64,000 bases of DNA from CAVRXT01 sp963725655 (lineage in GTDB: Bacteria; Acidobacteriota; Terriglobia; Acidiferrales; UBA7541), in the NCBI GenBank assembly GCA_963725655.1, contig CAVRYY010000002.1:310001-374000 (forward strand), in the 5' to 3' direction. A program made the translations under genes and the position numbers. The notes under the pieces were generated by a model. It was not told the DNA's origin, ran no database searches, and saw only the letters and a program-made list of their open reading frames with translations. Below, piece by piece: positions 60,871 through 64,000 of the stretch; position 1 is the stretch's first letter; each line of letters starts with the position of its first letter.

Positions 60871-63278
60871 ATGAAGCATCGAATTCAGAGCGCCGCGGTA
60901 CTGGGCGCGGGAACCATGGGCGCTCGAATCGCCGCGCACCTCGCCAACGCCGGAATCCCATGCCTTCTGTTGGACGTTGCCGCCGACGGCGATCCCCGCA
61001 CGCGAAACCGCATCGTGCAGGCCGGTCTCGACGCCGCGCGCAAGTCGCGTCCGGCTTCCTTTTTCACCCCCGACGCCAGCCGCCTGATCCAAGTCGGCAA
61101 TTTCGAAGATGACCTCGCAAAGCTCGCCGCTGCCGACTGGATCATCGAAGCTGTCTCCGAGAATCTGGAGATCAAGCGCACTCTCCTTGCGCGCGTCGAA
61201 CAATTCCGCCGCCCCGGCGCGATTATCACCACCAATACGTCCGGCTTGCCCATCCACATCATCTCCGAAGGATTCTCTGCGGATTTTCAGCAGCATTGGG
61301 CGGGCACCCACTTTTTCAATCCGCCACGCTATATGAAGCTGGTCGAGCTGATCCGCGGGCCGCGAACTCTCCCGGCGGTGATCGATGCTCTCGAAGAAAT
61401 ATGCGATCACCGCCTCGGCAAAGGCGTGGTGATCGCCAAAGACACTCCGAATTTTATCGCCAATCGCATTGGAACTTTCTCGATCCTCACCGCGGTTCGC
61501 GCGATGGCCGAGCTCGGCATGACGATCGAGGAAGTGGACGCCTGTACCGGCCCGGCAGTCGGCTGGCCAAATTCCGCGACCTTTCGCACCGCCGACATCG
61601 TCGGTCTCGACGTCCTCGTCCACGTCGTGCGCAACCTCTATGACAACGCCCCGCACGATGAATCTCGCGACGCCTTCCGGGTTCCCGAGCTGATCGAAGA
61701 GATGCTCCAGCGCGGCTGGCTGGGCGAAAAGACCGGCAAAGGTTTCTACCAGCGCGTCAAGAAGGCCGGCGAACGCGAGATCCTCACTCTCGACTGGCAT
61801 ACCATGGAGTATCGCCCCCGCCAGAAACCTCGCTTTGCTTCGCTGGAGGCGCGCAAACTCATTGAGGACACCCGCGACCGCTTGCGCGCGCTGGTCGCTC
61901 CGGCGATCGCTAACCAAAGCGCCGACAACGCGTCCAAGTTCCTTTGGCAGACTCTCGGAGAAACTTGTCTGTACGCCGCGCGCCGTATTCCTGAGATTGC
62001 CGATCGCATCGTGGACCTCGACCGCGCTATGCGCTGGGGATTTGGATGGGAGTTGGGCCCGTTCGAAATTTGGGATGTGCTAGGAGTGGAACCGATGGCC
62101 CGGGCCCTCGAAGCGCGGGAAAAACGCTGCCGCCGCTGGTCGCTGAATTGCTTTCCTCTCAGAAATCCTTTTACGGCAGCGAGAGCGGCCAACTCACCTA
62201 TTTCGATCTCGCGGCAAAATCCCCCGCGCCCGTCGCCGGAGCCAAGGGCGTAATATTCCTGCCGTCACCTCAGGATCAAACCAAGGTTGTACAGAAAAAT
62301 TCTGGCGCCCGTCTGGTCGATATCGGTGACGGTGTGGTGTGCTGCGAATTTCGGTCCAAGATGAACTCCATCGGCGGCGACATCGTCGCGATGGTCCACG
62401 CCGGCCTGAAGCGGCTCGATGAAGATTTCGAAGCCATGGTGATCGCCAACGACGCCGTGAATTTTTCCGTAGGCGCGAATCTCATGTTGTTGTTAGTCAG
62501 TGCGCAGGAGCAGGAATGGGACGATCTGCACCTCGCGGTGCGTCAGTTCCAGCGCGTCAACATGGCCATCAAGCACGCTCCGCGTCCGGTGGTGGTCGCG
62601 CCGCAGGGCCTGGCTCTGGGTGGCGGTTGTGAAATCACGCTGCACGCGCCGCGGGTGCAAGCCGCCGCGGAATGCTACCTGGGATTGGTTGAGGTCAGTG
62701 TAGGTCTGATCCCCGCAGGCGGCGGCTGCAAAGAAATGCTGATCCGCGCGAACGAACATGCGGCAGGCGGCGCGCAACCGCTGGCTGCCAGCTCGGAAGC
62801 GAACATGGACTTGTTCCACGCGATGAAGCCCATATTCGAAAACGTCGCCATGGCCAAAGTTTCCGCCAGCGCCGAAGAAGCTCGCGCGTTAGGCTACCTC
62901 CGCCGCGATGACCGGGTCTCCATGAATCGCGATCGTTTGCTAGCCGACGCCAAAGCCACCGCGCTGGAGATGGCACGCGCTGGCTACCAGCCGCCCGCTC
63001 CGCGTGAGATTCGCGTCTTGGGCGAACAATTTCTGGCAGGCGCAAAGCTTGCCGTTCACATGCTTCTTCGCGGCGAATTCATCAGCGAGTACGATGCGGC
63101 GGTCGCGCGGAAGCTAGCCACCGTTCTTTCCGGAGGCGCGCTCTCGGTCCCGCAGAATGTTAGCGAGCAATACGTGTTAGATCTCGAGCGAGAAGCCTTC
63201 GTCAGCCTGTGCGGCGAACGTAAGACTCAAGAGCGCATCGCCCACACCCTAAAGACCGGCAAGCCCCTGCGCAACTAG
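60871..63278 (+). pseudogene. 3-hydroxyacyl-CoA dehydrogenase/enoyl-CoA hydratase fusion, frameshifted (FadN-like)
   Basis: Fatty-acid beta-oxidation enzyme of the FadN type, normally one chain of ~790-800 residues. ATG 60871 starts KHRIQSAAVLGAGTMGARIA, the NAD loop. TTNTSGLPIHIISEGF and GTHFFNPPRYMKLVELI are the dehydrogenase site. Around 62115, near GGGAAAAACG, the frame must change by one base: frame 1 ends at 62253, and the continuation PPLVAELLSSQKSFYG is in the frame ending 63278. It holds the hydratase part (FRSKMNSIGGDIVAMV, PQGLALGGGCEITLHAP). One lost G, a sequencing error or real slippage would explain it. Confidence 0.8.
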
Positions 63279-63354
63279 CAGGAGGCTACCCGGGTGTGGC
63301 CTTGCATTTGCTGTGAGTGGTGGGCCTTTCGCATTTGCTGTTGGTGGTGGGTGG

Positions 63355-63391
63355 CGCACCCTTCGCCGTCAAGGGTGCGGATTTTGATTTG
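63355..63391 (+). terminator. Rho-independent terminator candidate
   Basis: CGCACCCTT (63355-63363) and AAGGGTGCG (63371-63379) make a perfect 9-bp stem with a 7-base loop, followed by GATTTTGATTT. It lies 77 bp after the FadN-like gene. Just upstream GCATTTGCTG occurs twice, 27 bp apart (63304 and 63331). Confidence 0.5.
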
Positions 63392-63503
63392 CGGTTCCAA
63401 GGTTTTACGTTCTTATCTTTTCCGGGTGCCCCACTCTTCCCGGTTTTTGGGAAGGGGGGCGTTTAGCTTGAATCGATTTCAATTTATTTTCCGAGGTCAT
63501 CAT

Positions 63504-64000
63504 ATGCAATCAGGTCCCACGCGAACCGCGCTGCTCTCGGCCATCCTACTGGCAGCCTATTTCATCTGCAGCGCCCTGGCGATCCACGCCGAGGGCGGTG
63601 AGCCTCCCTACTTCGCCATCACCAACGCCCGGATTTTCACGATCTCGGGCGCGGTGATTGAAAACGGCACCGTAGTCGTCGCCAAGGGTCTGATTCAAGC
63701 CGTCGGTGCCGACCCCAAGATTCCCGCCGAAGCCTGGATAATCGATGGCAAGGGCATGTCCGTCTATCCCGGATTGATCGATGCAGGCACCGATCTCGGA
63801 TTGCCGAAGGACGATGAAGCTCACGGCGCCGCGCACTCCAATGTCGACCGCGCGCATCCCGCCATGGGACCGGAAGATCGCCCCTACAGCACCCCGTGGC
63901 GAATTGCCGCCGACGAATTGAAGCCCGACGACAAACGCATCGCCGACTGGCGAAACGCCGGCTTCACTTCCACCCTGGCGCTTCCTTCCGGCGGAATATT
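63504..64000 (+). CDS. Secreted amidohydrolase (N-terminal part)
   Basis: The gene runs off the window; 165 codons are visible. A signal peptide (ALLSAILLAAYFICSALAIH) is followed by an imidazolonepropionase-like amidohydrolase start: YFAITNARIFTISGAVIENG, VVAKGLIQAVGADPKIPAEA and GMSVYPGLIDAGTDLGLP. The latter is where the metal His pair normally occurs (PGLIDxHxH); here Ala-Gly-Thr replaces it, so a non-catalytic or divergent member is possible. The rest of the catalytic residues lie outside the window. Confidence 0.8.
   Translation, partial: MQSGPTRTALLSAILLAAYFICSALAIHAEGGEPPYFAITNARIFTISGAVIENGTVVVAKGLIQAVGADPKIPAEAWIIDGKGMSVYPGLIDAGTDLGLPKDDEAHGAAHSNVDRAHPAMGPEDRPYSTPWRIAADELKPDDKRIADWRNAGFTSTLALPSGGI

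Noticed and set aside
62100..62130. Programmed -1 frameshift at the FadN-like gene
   Set aside because: The heptamer does not fit a canonical X XXY YYZ in the zero frame and no stimulatory structure is evident; a lost base is simpler, though slippage is mentioned as an alternative.

Overview
The window looks like a chromosomal piece of an Acidobacteriota genome (moderately high GC). The evidence is a VWFA-related protein of the type expanded in that phylum, a TonB-dependent receptor with an N-terminal carboxypeptidase-regulatory-like domain, many secreted Ig-like/FG-GAP proteins, and type-II-like ergothioneine genes. The phylum call is inference from gene content; no 16S gene is present.

Layout. 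1-4.3 kb: 3' end of a CzcA/CusA-type metal-efflux RND pump, a secreted alpha/beta-hydrolase and a secreted Ig-like protein. 4.4-16.7 kb: an L-rhamnose island. It holds a secreted GH78 alpha-L-rhamnosidase, RhaT symporter, RhaI isomerase, RhaB kinase, a fused rhamnulose-1-phosphate aldolase/lactaldehyde dehydrogenase, an FMN L-lactate dehydrogenase, and a regulator with an IclR-like HTH and a sugar-binding domain. A repeated operator-like motif lies in front of both transcription units. 17-22.7 kb: VWFA protein, a GH106-like gene remnant, an ammonium-transporter cluster with two tiny membrane proteins, and a lactonase-type beta-propeller. 22.7-24.8 kb: mannonate dehydratase plus an SDR.

24.8-28.7 kb: a small degenerate integrative element inserted in the 3' half of tRNA-Pro(UGG). 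It has att direct repeats, arm-type repeats just inside both ends, a HigBA-like toxin-antitoxin pair, a nested inverted repeat, an excisionase-like HTH protein and a tyrosine integrase broken by two compensating frameshifts. The tRNA it rebuilt carries one extra nucleotide.

28.8-35.4 kb: MarR regulator divergent from a complete RND multidrug pump (adaptor, HAE1 permease, outer-membrane lipoprotein), with three tandem 19-bp palindromic units over both promoters. 35.7-39.2 kb: FG-GAP protein, secreted transglutaminase-like protein, receiver-only response regulator. 39.3-42.2 kb: consensus promoter, cobalamin riboswitch and BtuB-like receptor. 42.2-50.7 kb: endonuclease III, egtB-egtD, DinB protein, glutaredoxin-like protein, then a protein-thiocarboxylate cysteine operon (CysM-like, JAMM protease, MoaD/CysO-like, MoeZ-like E1-rhodanese) and a CDGSH protein. 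The cysteine operon could feed the sulfur needs of ergothioneine synthesis.

50.9-64 kb: diguanylate cyclase plus PilZ protein, DUF3467 protein, divergent Nramp transporter with a cytochrome c, peroxiredoxin, two uncharacterised proteins, an M49-like peptidase, GTP-dependent PEPCK, a frameshifted 3-hydroxyacyl-CoA dehydrogenase/enoyl-CoA hydratase gene and the start of a secreted amidohydrolase. I see no CRISPR array and no intact insertion sequence.
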